From NCBI GenBank assembly GCA_025353165.1, contig JANXRE010000024.1:1-64000 (forward strand): a stretch of 64,000 nt of DNA, written 5' to 3'. This DNA comes from Acidobacteriota bacterium (GTDB taxonomy: Bacteria; Acidobacteriota; Terriglobia; Bryobacterales; Bryobacteraceae). The position numbers and the translations under genes were made by a program. This document shows, one piece after another, positions 1 through 7,719 of this stretch (positions within the stretch are counted from its first letter, which is position 1; every line of letters starts with the position of its first letter). The notes beneath the pieces were generated by a model. The model was not told the origin of the DNA. It ran no database searches and worked only from the letters and a program-made list of their open reading frames with translations.

Positions 1-317
1 GCGGTGGCGCAGTCGGGGTACTTCTTGAGGAGCAGGTGGCCGTTGTAGTGGAAGTCGCCGACGATGGGGACGCGCACGCCGAATTTGTACAGGGTCTCGA
101 CGACTTTCGGGACGGCCTTGGCAGCGTCATCGTTGTTGACGGTGACGCGGACGATCTCGGAGCCGGCGTTGGCGAGCGCGATGGTTTGGTTGACCGTGGC
201 GATGACGTCGGCGGTGTCGGTGTTCGTCATGGATTGGACGACGATGGGGTTGTTTCCCCCGACCTTAACGCCCCCGACGTTGACGGCCACCGAGTGGCGG
301 CGCGGTAATGCTGGCAT
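1..317 (-). CDS. ispG: IspG, 4-hydroxy-3-methylbut-2-enyl diphosphate synthase, N-terminal part (cut by window edge)
   Basis: This is the N-terminal ~105 residues of the flavodoxin/ferredoxin-dependent HMBPP synthase. The enzyme is the [4Fe-4S] step of the methylerythritol phosphate isoprenoid pathway that converts MEcPP to HMBPP. Reading from the ATG at 317, the protein starts [20 protein letters not shown] and continues with the family hallmark [12 protein letters not shown]. It then has the TIM-barrel segments [12 protein letters not shown] and [12 protein letters not shown]. The cysteine ligands lie beyond the window. A TACTGT box sits 7 nt before the ATG (complement of 325-330), so the transcript may be leaderless. 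Family assignment is secure; only the remainder of the gene is unseen. Confidence 0.93.
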   Translation of the reverse strand, partial: MPALPRRHSVAVNVGGVKVGGNNPIVVQSMTNTDTADVIATVNQTIALANAGSEIVRVTVNNDDAAKAVPKVVETLYKFGVRVPIVGDFHYNGHLLLKKYPDCAT

Positions 318-444
318 GTAAGTTACAGTACCCCCAGAACTTCTATTGTAACTGGCATGTTGAACAGGGTGCGGGAGTTCGAACGTCGGGAGGACCCATG
401 AAGGTCCGAAATGATGATAGCCGGAGGCCGACGCTCGCCCCCGC

Positions 445-855
445 TCACTTCTCAAGAAACCTGGCGAGCCGTCGTCTGAGCTTCGCAGTAGCCTTCGTTT
501 CACATTCCCAAACCAAATGCACACGCCAGCCAAGTTCGCAGAGCTTCCTCCCGTTCTCCTCATCGCGCCCCTGATTGCGGGCTAGTTTTGGACCCCAATA
601 CTGGACGCGCGACTTGGGTATATGCGAATCGATGCAGCCAGAGTGCTGATGCCAGAAGCAGCCGCGGACGTCAATGATTGCTTTCAAACGCGGAAGTACG
701 ATATCCGGCTCGCCCGGCAGCGTTGCGACGTGCAGCCGATACCTGTAGCCCACCCTATGGACCAGTCTGCGAACGATCATTTCCGGCGACGTGTCCCGGC
801 TTCGGATCCGGCTCATGTTCGCCGAGCGGCGTTCCGGGGTGAGCTTGTCGGTCAA
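445..855 (-). CDS. vsr: Very short patch repair (Vsr) endonuclease
   Basis: A 136-aa Vsr-type DNA mismatch endonuclease, the usual family length. Vsr nicks at T:G mismatches created by deamination of 5-methylcytosine and normally travels with a C5-cytosine methyltransferase. Visible signatures are the N-terminal [16 protein letters not shown] block with Glu25, GEPDIVLPR with the catalytic-type Asp51, and [11 protein letters not shown]. The last supplies His69 and His71 and the zinc-type Cys66/His71/Cys74. The start is TTG at 855, sharing TTGA with the stop of the upstream restriction gene, so the two are probably translationally coupled. No methyltransferase is in the window, which is odd because Vsr implies one in the cell. 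Confidence 0.93.
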   Translation of the reverse strand: MTDKLTPERRSANMSRIRSRDTSPEMIVRRLVHRVGYRYRLHVATLPGEPDIVLPRLKAIIDVRGCFWHQHSGCIDSHIPKSRVQYWGPKLARNQGRDEENGRKLCELGWRVHLVWECETKATAKLRRRLARFLEK

Positions 856-1751
856 ACTGCCAAATCCAGCGGAAGGTCCGAAATGTCCTTGAGGCGTTTC
901 CCGTCGACCATGATCTTCACCAGATTGGCCGAATCCTCGATGCCGAGATTCTGAACTCCAGTAATCAACTCCGTCAGCGCGAAATGGTATACGCAGTCCA
1001 GGTCCCCGGTGCCGAGGGCAAGTGAAGCCAAGCGGCTCGGCAGCGGCTCTCCTGTCACGACTGCGATATGTGGCAGCCGTCCCTTCCGGTTCCGGATCAA
1101 ATTCAATGCTTCGGAACGGGCGTTTTGAGCCCGATCACTTCGCAATGTCCACTTGCAGGAGATGCTGGCGTGCAGGATGGGCAGAGCGTTGTTCCGCTGC
1201 CTGAGACTCGAGCGCAGAGCTACCGTGTCATCCACGATCAGTTCACCGGGATTGATGATCTCGTCTGGCTCCGCTTCACGCACTACCAGGACGTCCGGAG
1301 TGATTACGTAGTCGCTCCCGAGCAAGACCGCAATCTCCGGGTTCTTGGCGGCTACCTCTGAGAGTTCCGCCAAGTGATGGTACTGTTCAAACCGGAAGAT
1401 CGCCCGCTTTTTGGGGTTAAAGTCCCATTTTCCTGGGCGCAGAGCCTTCAAAGTGGTGAACGTCTCTTGTACGAAGGAACGAGTGATCTGTTCGAACTTG
1501 CTCCCCGATATTTGTCCAGCCAGGCGGCCGCCCAGCGTGGCCTCCGTCTGGATCTGGTCGAAGATGGCCCGGGCGATCGCTATGCTTGTTTGACTATCCC
1601 CGTCTGCATTTGACGGAAACTCATCGGGCATGCCGTTCTTCGGTCTATTGCGATGCTCCATCCGCAGGACGCCGCTTCGCAAGAGAGCGGCATGGTAGCC
1701 CCCTCGCGCGGCGACGGTATACGATGCATTCGGAATCACGATCTGTATCAA
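852..1751 (-). CDS. NgoMIV-family type II restriction endonuclease
   Basis: A 299-aa protein very close to NgoMIV (recognition GCCGGC) as I remember that sequence. Tell-tale segments are ASISCKWTLRSDRAQNARSE, NRKGRLPHI and the C-terminus [16 protein letters not shown]. The permuted PD-(D/E)xK site is visible as Glu87 (KFEQI), Asp153 (TPDVLVV), the Ser198-Cys-Lys200 motif and Glu214. Arg204, Asp206, Arg207 and Arg240 sit at the offsets of the NgoMIV base-contacting residues, so GCCGGC specificity is likely (inference). Similarity begins before the first ATG (residue 31), so I chose the TTG at 1751; GTG at 1739 is an alternative. The stop overlaps vsr by 4 nt. No cognate methyltransferase is nearby. 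Confidence 0.9.
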   Translation of the reverse strand: MIQIVIPNASYTVAARGGYHAALLRSGVLRMEHRNRPKNGMPDEFPSNADGDSQTSIAIARAIFDQIQTEATLGGRLAGQISGSKFEQITRSFVQETFTTLKALRPGKWDFNPKKRAIFRFEQYHHLAELSEVAAKNPEIAVLLGSDYVITPDVLVVREAEPDEIINPGELIVDDTVALRSSLRQRNNALPILHASISCKWTLRSDRAQNARSEALNLIRNRKGRLPHIAVVTGEPLPSRLASLALGTGDLDCVYHFALTELITGVQNLGIEDSANLVKIMVDGKRLKDISDLPLDLAV

Positions 1752-1754
1752 CTC

Positions 1755-1775
1755 AATGTTCTATTCTAGAACATT
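1755..1775. promoter_or_regulatory. Perfect 9-bp inverted repeat, probable operator of the restriction island
   Basis: AATGTTCTA, a 3-bp spacer TTC, then TAGAACATT form a perfect dyad in the 54-bp gap between the divergent restriction gene (start 1751) and the XRE gene (start 1806). It lies directly upstream of the restriction start and in the -35 zone of the XRE promoter. That is where a controller-type repressor would silence or balance both arms. The likely ligand is the XRE protein encoded next to it (inference). The sequence is the inverse of the Gram-positive LexA half-site order, so a LexA box is less likely. Confidence 0.6.
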
Positions 1776-1793
1776 TTCTGCTTATCAAGGCGA

Positions 1794-1805
1794 TACGCTC
1801 ACGGT
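1794..1805 (+). promoter_or_regulatory. -10 box of the XRE operon, probable leaderless start
   Basis: TACGCT (1794-1799) is followed by 6 nt and then the GTG at 1806, so transcription would begin at or next to the start codon. No Shine-Dalgarno sequence precedes the GTG. A clear -35 hexamer is not visible because the operator dyad occupies that position. Confidence 0.4.
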
Positions 1806-2051
1806 GTGATCAGGAGGCTTGGCGAGAAGAACATCATCGGTGAGCGCGTCGCAGAGGCGCGGGGCTTCCGCAGGCCACAATTAACTCAGGATGCGCTCTC
1901 CGGAAAACTCGCACGATTGGGCCTGCAACTTGACCGGGCCGCAATCGCCAAGATCGAAAACAATCATCGCCGCGTTCTCGATTATGAGCTCAAGGCAATA
2001 GCAGAAGCCCTGCGTGTCCAGGTCGACTGGCTGCTGGGAGGCAAGAGGTGA
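1806..2051 (+). CDS. XRE-family helix-turn-helix regulator (restriction controller-like)
   Basis: An 81-aa single-domain HTH protein. The HTH_3/Cro-C1 fold covers about residues 10-75: IGERVAEAR, then LTQDALSGKLA and LDRAAIAKIENNHRRV as the HTH, closing with LKAIAEALRVQVDWLLGG. Size and position beside a divergent restriction gene match the small C (controller) proteins of type II restriction systems, but direct evidence for that role is absent. It starts at GTG 1806 without a ribosome-binding site and has a TACGCT box 6 nt upstream. Its stop overlaps the next gene by GTGA, so it leads an operon with the HNH nuclease. It probably binds the 1755-1775 dyad. Confidence 0.82.
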   Translation: MIRRLGEKNIIGERVAEARGFRRPQLTQDALSGKLARLGLQLDRAAIAKIENNHRRVLDYELKAIAEALRVQVDWLLGGKR

Positions 2052-2743
2052 GGGACGCCACCTCCCAATTACGCTCCGCGACCAGGCGGGCCAAGTCCGA
2101 CGTCGCTAACAAGCTTGTCAGCATGTTTCTTCACGAATTGAGCCGAAAGATTGCTGATAAGTGGAAGCTGAGAGTCGATAGCGAGGAGTACGAGCAGCTT
2201 GTGAGGCGGGAATTTGATAACCGATGTCCGTATTGCCTTTGTGTTCTAGTCGGTCCGGACTCCGTGATCGAGCATCTTGACGGGATGAACCGTTATCGTG
2301 TGGGCCTTCATGTTCCTGGAAACGTCCTGGTTGCCTGCCGAAAATGCAACTGTGAGAAGCGCCGCGATGATTCACTTAAGGCCCTCACGCTGGCTGCCTT
2401 TGGCTGGGCATCGTTTCTCTCCCATGATGGAAGCCGGTGCGGTTCATCGTGCCCGACCTGCCGATATTGGATGGGTGTTTGGGAGAATGAGGCCGAGCGG
2501 AAGAAGCGGCTCAGCGACAACATGGAAAAGATTCGGTCATTCCGTAGCGGATTCCCCGAATTTGAGCAGGCATTGCCGTCGTTGATGGAAGTACTTCCGA
2601 CGCTGTTGACGAAGCTCTATTCTGATTGCCAGACGTTTGCCGAAGGAGAAATCAAATCGCTCCTGGAAAGGATTGACCAAACCCCGAGTGCGGGACCTCG
2701 AGTGGAATCAGGACGTGTGGGGAACGCCCAATTCGTCGGATGA
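2048..2743 (+). CDS. HNH endonuclease domain protein
   Basis: A 231-aa protein with a zinc-supported HNH fold at about residues 58-106. Cys60-x2-Cys63 (CPYC) and Cys97-x2-Cys100 (CRKC) frame EHLDGMNR (His76) and PGNVLVAC (Asn92). A second CPTC-type cysteine pair follows near residue 137, in a region that may hold another zinc site. The C-terminal third is helical with no motif I recognise. The GTG start overlaps the XRE stop by 4 nt, and its own stop overlaps the next small ORF by 4 nt. Role is unknown. The context suggests a nuclease of the restriction island, either a second effector or a modification-dependent enzyme. Confidence 0.8.
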   Translation: MRDATSQLRSATRRAKSDVANKLVSMFLHELSRKIADKWKLRVDSEEYEQLVRREFDNRCPYCLCVLVGPDSVIEHLDGMNRYRVGLHVPGNVLVACRKCNCEKRRDDSLKALTLAAFGWASFLSHDGSRCGSSCPTCRYWMGVWENEAERKKRLSDNMEKIRSFRSGFPEFEQALPSLMEVLPTLLTKLYSDCQTFAEGEIKSLLERIDQTPSAGPRVESGRVGNAQFVG

Positions 2744-2949
2744 TCCACAGCGATCTTAAAGTTGTTTTCGGGTTTTGGATACCGTCTACAAGGCCGCCCG
2801 AAATGAGGTCCGACTCCGTTGAACGCGTCGCCGTCAAAATTGTGCTGGCACGCAGTCGCATAGAATCTACGGCATCTACGATCACTGTCGACCGGGCCAG
2901 ACAGGTACTCGTTTTCGCCTATCGACGGCGGCAGCAAGAACATGGCTGA
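2740..2949 (+). CDS. Small ORF (69 aa) coupled at both ends, unknown
   Basis: The ORF begins with an ATG inside the ATGA overlap with the HNH gene and ends 8 nt inside the following DUF3883 gene, as expected for a member of a tightly packed operon. The protein is basic, has a hydrophobic LKVVFGFWIP stretch near its N-terminus and RQVLVFAYRRRQQE at its C-terminus, and resembles nothing I know. Without it there would be a 198-nt hole in an otherwise overlapping operon. Coding is not proven; the interval could also be a decayed gene fragment. Confidence 0.35.
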   Translation: MIHSDLKVVFGFWIPSTRPPEMRSDSVERVAVKIVLARSRIESTASTITVDRARQVLVFAYRRRQQEHG

Positions 2950-3775
2950 CGAAGCGAAACTAGGGAAGCAGTGGCAGAACGATGAGCTCGACGCAATCGT
3001 GGCCGACTATTTCGACATGCTCGAAGCCGACTTGTCTGGCCAGCCATACGTCAAGTCCCGGCACAGTCAGGCTTTGATGGCGCAGATCGGCAGGACCCAC
3101 CGGTCGGTCGAGTTCAAACATCAGAACATCTCGGCCGTCCTGGATGAACTCGGAATGCCCTGGATACCGGGTTACATTCCCAAACGCAACTACCAGAACG
3201 CCATCTTCGACGCGATTGACCGTTATCTGACCTTGCACCCGGCGATTCTCGATCGTGTGCCGGCGGCTCCAACGCTGGCTGTCCCGCCCTCGACTGTGTT
3301 TGTCGATGCGCCCGTCCTCGCTGCCGAACACAGGCCGATCCCCGACCGTCTGCACAGACTTGTTCAGAAGTTTGATCCGGTCGAGCGCGACTACCGCAAT
3401 CATTCCCTGGGCCAGGCTGGGGAATCTTTCGTTGTGGATCTCGAACGGCGCCAGCTCGCTCAGGTCGACCGCGCCGATTTGGCGCGAAGAGTTCGATGGG
3501 TGGCCGCCGAGGACGGAGACGGCGCTGGCTACGATATTCTCTCCTTCGATCCGCGCGGCTGCACACGGCTGATCGAAGTGAAGACCACGAATGGGTCGGC
3601 ACGAACTCCGTTTTATCTCAGTCGGAATGAGCGCGGTGTCGCACAGGAGAGGCCGGGAGAGTGGTGCATTTATCGGGTTCATCTCTTCGCCAGGGAACCC
3701 CATGTTTTTACGATTACTCCGCCTCTGGAGAATTTCGTCCATCTCCGGCCTGAGACGTGGCGCGCTTCGTTTTGA
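2942..3775 (+). CDS. DUF3883 (NO VEIN-type) PD-(D/E)xK-like protein
   Basis: A 277-aa protein with an N-terminal alpha-helical region at residues 1-105. This starts GKQWQNDELDAIVADYFDML and contains SVEFKHQNISAVLDELG, as in many DUF3883 proteins. A linker leads to a C-terminal DUF3883 domain at about 150-272. The nuclease-like core is visible as Glu161 (GQAGESFV), Asp198 (GYDILSF) and Glu212-x-Lys214 (LIEVKTT), followed by PFYLSRNE. DUF3883 proteins are common partners of restriction and other defence genes. It is the last gene of the XRE-HNH operon, overlapping the upstream small ORF by 8 nt. Its target is unknown. Confidence 0.85.
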   Translation: MADEAKLGKQWQNDELDAIVADYFDMLEADLSGQPYVKSRHSQALMAQIGRTHRSVEFKHQNISAVLDELGMPWIPGYIPKRNYQNAIFDAIDRYLTLHPAILDRVPAAPTLAVPPSTVFVDAPVLAAEHRPIPDRLHRLVQKFDPVERDYRNHSLGQAGESFVVDLERRQLAQVDRADLARRVRWVAAEDGDGAGYDILSFDPRGCTRLIEVKTTNGSARTPFYLSRNERGVAQERPGEWCIYRVHLFAREPHVFTITPPLENFVHLRPETWRASF

Positions 3776-3821
3776 TGTCAAGCCGCAAACAGGCGGCAGA
3801 CTTAACGCGGATTCGCGCCAC

Positions 3822-4061
3822 AATGCCACGAAGATTCCCCTATATGTCCATGGCATGGAAGAGGTTCGTTCATGAAAACGCTGAAGTATAAGAAGTGCCG
3901 CGCAACGAATACCGCGACCTCGGCAACGCCCGCGCCTTCATCCGCGAGTTTCTGGAAAAGACCTGCAAGGGAAGCGACTGCATTCCGCGTTGGGCTACAT
4001 GCCGCCCGCTCGGTTCGAACGAAGTCAAAAGGATGCCGCTGCGCGGCAGCTTTCTGTATGA
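3822..4061 (+). pseudogene. IS3-family transposase (rve integrase) C-terminal remnant, frameshifted
   Basis: Fragments of an IS3-type DDE transposase C-terminus are readable in shifting frames. MKTLK at 3872 belongs to the family's ESFMKTLK block. NEYRDLGNARAFIREFLEKT follows at about 3903-3965. A one-base loss then moves to the frame reading LHSALGYMPPARFERSQKDA, which ends at TGA 4061. At least two indels separate the pieces and nothing upstream of the last catalytic block survives. It lies immediately downstream of the defence operon and marks the right border of the island. Confidence 0.8.
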
Positions 4062-4398
4062 GTTCTCTTAGGCATCTGGAAATCTTTCCATCCGATGGAG
4101 GCGCCAGCCTGCGGCCAACGCCCCCGCTCATCCTTTGGATTAGTTTCCGGCTGGATATTCCTCGGCAGGTTGGTCTCCACCAGAGCCCGCGTCTGCTTCA
4201 CCAGCCGGGCACCAGTATGCTGCAATGTCGTCTTGCCGGGCGAGTGTTTTTCATCGAACGGTCAACTGTATCTTAACTGTATGTGTCAGCCGACGGGGCA
4301 AGCGCGAAACGGCCTGATCCATCCGGTTCACCAGCGAGTGACGGTTGTCGGTTGGCAGGTTCGATAGCAACCTGCCGGTCAATGGGTCCAACGACCCG
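4062..4398 (+). other. Gene-free 337 bp, probable IS-derived tail
   Basis: No credible gene on either strand. The stretch follows the IS3 transposase remnant directly and probably includes the rest of the element's right end, but I could not identify a terminal inverted repeat. It ends at the stop codon of the phosphatase gene on the opposite strand. Confidence 0.4.
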
Positions 4399-5058
4399 TC
4401 AGCGCCAAGTGTGCAGCCCCTTTCCCATGTGGGCCACGCTGTTGAACGAATCGAGGGTGATTCGGCCGCCGCCGAAGACGAATTCCGTGACCGAGCAGTT
4501 CCGAACGCGCCAGTTCAATTCGAGGAAACTCCGGTCTGGGGCGGCCATGGCCGTTTGCACCGCGACTCCGATGGGGCCGCCCGAGGTGAACACGGCTACT
4601 CGCCGTCCGCCGCCGCCCGCTCCCACGATGCGGGCGAGTTCTTCGCGGACGCGGTCGCGGAAGGCGGGCCAGGGTTCAACGCCCTCGGCGGTCTCGCCTT
4701 CCAGCCAAGCCAGCATCGCGATTTCGAACATCCGTTGGAAGGCGCGCGCGTCGCCCCGAGGTACCCGTTCACGATGCGCGTTTCGCAGCACGCCGTGAGC
4801 GTCGTATTCGTTCCAGCCCGCCCGGGCCTCTGGCGGTGGCCAGGGACGGCCGTGCTCCGTGAAGACGCCGGCGACAACCCGCTCCGTCGCAATGTGACGC
4901 CCTAGCGTGCCCGAGTAGACCTCGTCGAACTCGACGCCATTGCGGATCCACCACTCGCCCAGCGCGCGGGCCTGTTGCTCGCCCTTCGGCGAAAGACGAT
5001 CGCCGTCCGTTTCGAAATTCGCCACCTGTCCGTGGCGGATCAGCGTGAGAGTGCTCAA
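4399..5058 (-). CDS. Histidine phosphatase family protein (phosphoglycerate-mutase fold)
   Basis: A 219-aa branch-1 histidine phosphatase. LTLIRHGQ carries the RHG motif with the phospho-accepting His9 at the very N-terminus. [12 protein letters not shown] follows, and VFTSGGPIG supplies the second-half catalytic region, though Ser-Gly-Gly replaces the usual S-H-G. The missing second His could weaken phosphatase activity or indicate altered chemistry. The start is TTG at 5058, sharing TTGA with the acyl-CoA dehydrogenase stop, so it is the third gene of that operon. Its substrate is not evident; co-transcription with acyl-CoA enzymes is the only clue. Confidence 0.85.
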   Translation of the reverse strand: MSTLTLIRHGQVANFETDGDRLSPKGEQQARALGEWWIRNGVEFDEVYSGTLGRHIATERVVAGVFTEHGRPWPPPEARAGWNEYDAHGVLRNAHRERVPRGDARAFQRMFEIAMLAWLEGETAEGVEPWPAFRDRVREELARIVGAGGGGRRVAVFTSGGPIGVAVQTAMAAPDRSFLELNWRVRNCSVTEFVFGGGRITLDSFNSVAHMGKGLHTWR

Positions 5059-6257
5059 CGGGCGTGCTTCTTCAATTCGAGCTTGGCGACCGATTCGCGA
5101 TGCACTTCATCGGGACCGTCGGCCAAGCGCAGCGTGCGCGAGTTCGCCCAGGCCGCCGCGAGCTCGAAATCCTGGCAAACGCCCGCGCCGCCGTGCGCCT
5201 GAATCGCGCGGTCGATCACGGCCAGCGCCATGTTCGGCGCCACCACCTTGATCATCGCGATTTCGGCGCGGGCTTCTTTGTTGCCCGCCTGGTCCATCAT
5301 CCACGCGGCCTTGAGGGTCAGCAATCGCGCCTGCTCGATCTCGATCCGCGAGTTCGCGATATCGGCGCGCAGCGTGCCCATCTCGGCCAGCGTTTTGCCG
5401 AAAGCCGTCCGCGACAGCGCCCGTTTGCACATCGCTTCGAGCGCGCGCTCGGAAACGCCGATCAGGCGCATGCAGTGATGGATGCGCCCCGGTCCGAGCC
5501 GGCCCTGCGCGATCTCGAAGCCGCGGCCTTCGCCCAGCAGCAGGTTCGACGCCGGCACGCGCACGTTCTCAAACAGCACCTCGCCGTGCCCGTGCGGAGC
5601 GTGGTCGTAGCCGAACACCGTCAGCATGCGCTTGATCTGCACGCCCTGGGCGTCCATCGGCACTAAAATCATCGACTGCTGCTTATGTTTCGGCGCGGCG
5701 GGGTCGGTTTTCCCCATGAAGATCGCGATCTTGCAACGCGGATCTCCCGCGCCCGAGGACCACCATTTGCGCCCGTTGATGACGTACTCATCGCCGTCGC
5801 GCTCGATGCGCGCGCAGATGTTGGTGGCATCGGAGGACGCGACCGCCGGCTCGGTCATCGCGAAGCACGACCGGATCTCGCCCGCCAGCAGAGGCTTCAG
5901 CCACCGCTGTTTTTGCTGCTCGCTGCCGTACCGCACGAGCACTTCCATGTTGCCCGTGTCCGGCGCCGAGCAGTTGAAAACCTCGGGCGCCATTACGCTG
6001 CGGCCCATGATTTCGCACAGCGGCGCATACTCGAAGTTCGAAAGGCCTGCGCCGTACTCCGGCTCCGGCAGGAACAGGTTCCACAAGCCCGCCGCGCGCG
6101 CCTTCGGCTTCAGCTCCTCGATGACCGGCACCGGACGCCACTCGCCGGCCTCGGTCTCCTGGTAGTAGCGCTTCTCGCTCGGGTAGATGTGCTCGTCCAT
6201 GAACGCGGCGACGCGCTTCTGGTACTCCCGGGTTTTCTGCGAGAATCCGAAATCCAT
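5055..6257 (-). CDS. Acyl-CoA dehydrogenase
   Basis: A 400-aa FAD-dependent acyl-CoA dehydrogenase that would oxidise acyl-CoA to enoyl-CoA and pass electrons to ETF. Domains run in the standard order. A helical N-domain starts [13 protein letters not shown], and the middle beta domain contains [13 protein letters not shown] and [12 protein letters not shown]. The C-terminal helical domain has [17 protein letters not shown] and [17 protein letters not shown]. This C-terminal motif is typical of the ACAD10/11-like branch. I chose the ATG at 6257 because GGGAGGT lies 6 nt upstream; the frame stays open further but without a better start. It sits 2 nt after echA and overlaps the phosphatase gene by 3 nt. 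Confidence 0.93.
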   Translation of the reverse strand: MDFGFSQKTREYQKRVAAFMDEHIYPSEKRYYQETEAGEWRPVPVIEELKPKARAAGLWNLFLPEPEYGAGLSNFEYAPLCEIMGRSVMAPEVFNCSAPDTGNMEVLVRYGSEQQKQRWLKPLLAGEIRSCFAMTEPAVASSDATNICARIERDGDEYVINGRKWWSSGAGDPRCKIAIFMGKTDPAAPKHKQQSMILVPMDAQGVQIKRMLTVFGYDHAPHGHGEVLFENVRVPASNLLLGEGRGFEIAQGRLGPGRIHHCMRLIGVSERALEAMCKRALSRTAFGKTLAEMGTLRADIANSRIEIEQARLLTLKAAWMMDQAGNKEARAEIAMIKVVAPNMALAVIDRAIQAHGGAGVCQDFELAAAWANSRTLRLADGPDEVHRESVAKLELKKHAR

Positions 6258-6259
6258 GT

Positions 6260-7045
6260 CTACCTCCCGGTGAATTGCGCGGCGCGCTTTTCCATCCAGC
6301 TCGCTATGCCTTCGCGAAAATCGGCGCACTGGAGAGACGCCAACATCTCCTGCTCCGCCGCCGCCATCGCCTCGTCGAGCGTTTGTCCGGCGCCCGCGTA
6401 GATTTGTTTCTTGACGATCCCGACCGATCGCGGAGAAGATTCGTTCGCGAGCATGCGCGCGTAATCCCGCACCTTTTCAGCGAGCTGGTCCGCGGGGAAA
6501 GTACGGTTCACGAGACCGATGCGCGCCGCCTCTTCGCCGTCGATCATCCGGGCTGTCATCAGCAGATCCAAGGCGTGCGCCGGGCCGACCAGACGCGGCA
6601 GCAGCCACGCGACGCCGTATTCCGCGATCAGCCCGCGGCGCGCGAATGCCGTTCCAAAACGCGCGTCGGGCGAAGCGAACCGGAGGTCGCAGAACAGCGC
6701 CAGGATCAAGCCGAATCCGACCGCGGGACCGTTGACGGCCGCGATCACCGGCTTGGTCATCGCGCGCGGCATGGTGACGGTGTGGCCCAGGGACGAGCGA
6801 ACTCCGGTCGCGGTTCCGGTGGCCGCGATCTGCCCGAGCAGCGCCATGTCCGCGCCGGCGCAGAATCCGCGACCCGCTCCGGTGAGTATGATTGCCCGAA
6901 CGCTCTGGTCGCGTTCCGCCGCGCCGAATGCGTCCGCGAGTTCCTCGTTCATTTGGCCGGTCCACGCGTTGAGCTTGTCGGGCCGGTTGAGCGTGATCGT
7001 CGCTACGCGATCGGCTACGTCGTACAAAATCTCGGTGTATGGCAT
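6260..7045 (-). CDS. Enoyl-CoA hydratase/isomerase family protein
   Basis: A 261-aa crotonase-fold protein, normal length. Features are [12 protein letters not shown] at the N-terminus, the oxyanion-hole segments [13 protein letters not shown] and [21 protein letters not shown], and [17 protein letters not shown]. The Glu in AEYG is at the isomerase-type position, while the first hydratase Glu is not obvious, so the exact reaction (hydration or isomerisation) is open. It is the first gene of the operon leading into acyl-CoA dehydrogenase and a phosphatase, together a fatty or branched acyl-CoA degradation set. A good promoter lies directly upstream. Confidence 0.92.
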   Translation of the reverse strand: MPYTEILYDVADRVATITLNRPDKLNAWTGQMNEELADAFGAAERDQSVRAIILTGAGRGFCAGADMALLGQIAATGTATGVRSSLGHTVTMPRAMTKPVIAAVNGPAVGFGLILALFCDLRFASPDARFGTAFARRGLIAEYGVAWLLPRLVGPAHALDLLMTARMIDGEEAARIGLVNRTFPADQLAEKVRDYARMLANESSPRSVGIVKKQIYAGAGQTLDEAMAAAEQEMLASLQCADFREGIASWMEKRAAQFTGR

Positions 7046-7053
7046 CCTCGGGA

Positions 7054-7083
7054 AGTATAGCGCGCCGGATAAGCGGTTGTTCA
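7054..7083 (-). promoter_or_regulatory. Promoter of the echA operon
   Basis: On the minus strand TGAACA (7083-7078), an 18-bp spacer and TATACT (7059-7054) precede the ATG at 7045 by 8 nt. The start point would fall at or within a base or two of the ATG, so the mRNA is probably leaderless. The -35 overlaps the vapC stop codon region. Confidence 0.55.
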
Positions 7084-7503
7084 GGCAAATGGGTTTAGAA
7101 TCGTGAGCTTACCGATTTGAAGTCCGTGCTGCAGATCCTCGGTGAACAGCGTCTCACAGGACGCGCTCAGCGCGCCCGCTACGATGAGCGAATCGTACCA
7201 GCCGATCCCATACCGGCCCTTTATTCCGATTGCTTCGCTGTACAGGGCCTCCGAACTGTGGACCACCAGTAGGGGCTGGAGGACATTGGCGAGATAATCC
7301 TGTGCATCCGGTATTTTCATCGACTCCGGAAACTTCCGAAAAGTCACGCTGAAAAACTCCTGGACTACTTGGAAACTGATCACTCCGCGCCGCTCGGCCA
7401 ACCCGTCGCGAATTAGTTCAGACGCCCGTCTTTGCTTGACGGGCGCCAGATCGTCAAATGCGTAAACGAAGAGGTTCGTGTCGAGAAAGAACCTACCTCT
7501 CAT
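7081..7503 (-). CDS. vapC: PIN-domain toxin, VapC family
   Basis: A 140-aa PIN ribonuclease. The acidic Mg-binding residues typical of VapC are visible: Asp8 in FFLDTNLFVYAF, Glu49 in VVQEFF, Asp103 in GWYDSLIVAGA and Asp121 in FTEDLQHG. Known VapC toxins cleave tRNA or rRNA and are held inactive by the neighbouring antitoxin. It overlaps the upstream antitoxin gene by 11 nt, the standard order with the antitoxin first. All active-site acids are intact, so it should be functional. Its target is unknown. Confidence 0.9.
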   Translation of the reverse strand: MRGRFFLDTNLFVYAFDDLAPVKQRRASELIRDGLAERRGVISFQVVQEFFSVTFRKFPESMKIPDAQDYLANVLQPLLVVHSSEALYSEAIGIKGRYGIGWYDSLIVAGALSASCETLFTEDLQHGLQIGKLTILNPFA

Positions 7504-7711
7504 TCATCTCATCCCGGGTGTATTTGCGGCCCGCCCTGACGTACGACAGTCGCTTCATTACTTCGTCATAACGCTGACCGGCATCGGGCTGAGTGGTGTA
7601 TTGCCGCAACCACTCCCGAAACGCGGCATTCAAGGTGGTGCGCTGGGTACGGGCAATCTCTCGCGCTTGCTCGATCAGGTGCTCTTCAGCGCTTAGCGTC
7701 ACGTTCTTCAT
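7493..7711 (-). CDS. vapB: Ribbon-helix-helix antitoxin, VapB-like
   Basis: A 72-aa protein beginning MKNVTLSAEEHLIEQAREIA, a short beta-strand plus two helices as in RHH (Arc/MetJ-type) antitoxins. A C-terminal tail would wrap the toxin. It overlaps vapC by 11 nt. On the minus strand a TACACT box (7725-7720) precedes the ATG by 8 nt, and a dyad at 7725-7739 lies across this promoter, the usual site for autorepression by a VapBC complex. Family assignment rests on fold pattern and partner gene rather than a diagnostic motif. Confidence 0.82.
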   Translation of the reverse strand: MKNVTLSAEEHLIEQAREIARTQRTTLNAAFREWLRQYTTQPDAGQRYDEVMKRLSYVRAGRKYTRDEMNER

Positions 7712-7719
7712 GCGATTTC

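Noticed and set aside
1755-1775. LexA/SOS box
   Set aside because: The half-sites are in the order GTTC...GAAC, opposite to the Gram-positive GAAC...GTTC box; a local XRE operator is simpler.
3872-4276. 134-codon open frame starting MKTLKYKKCRA
   Set aside because: Only its first part follows transposase sequence, and that in a broken frame; the rest is non-coding composition.
4283-4905. Forward-strand open frames over the phosphatase gene
   Set aside because: Antisense shadows of a gene with clear RHG phosphatase motifs.
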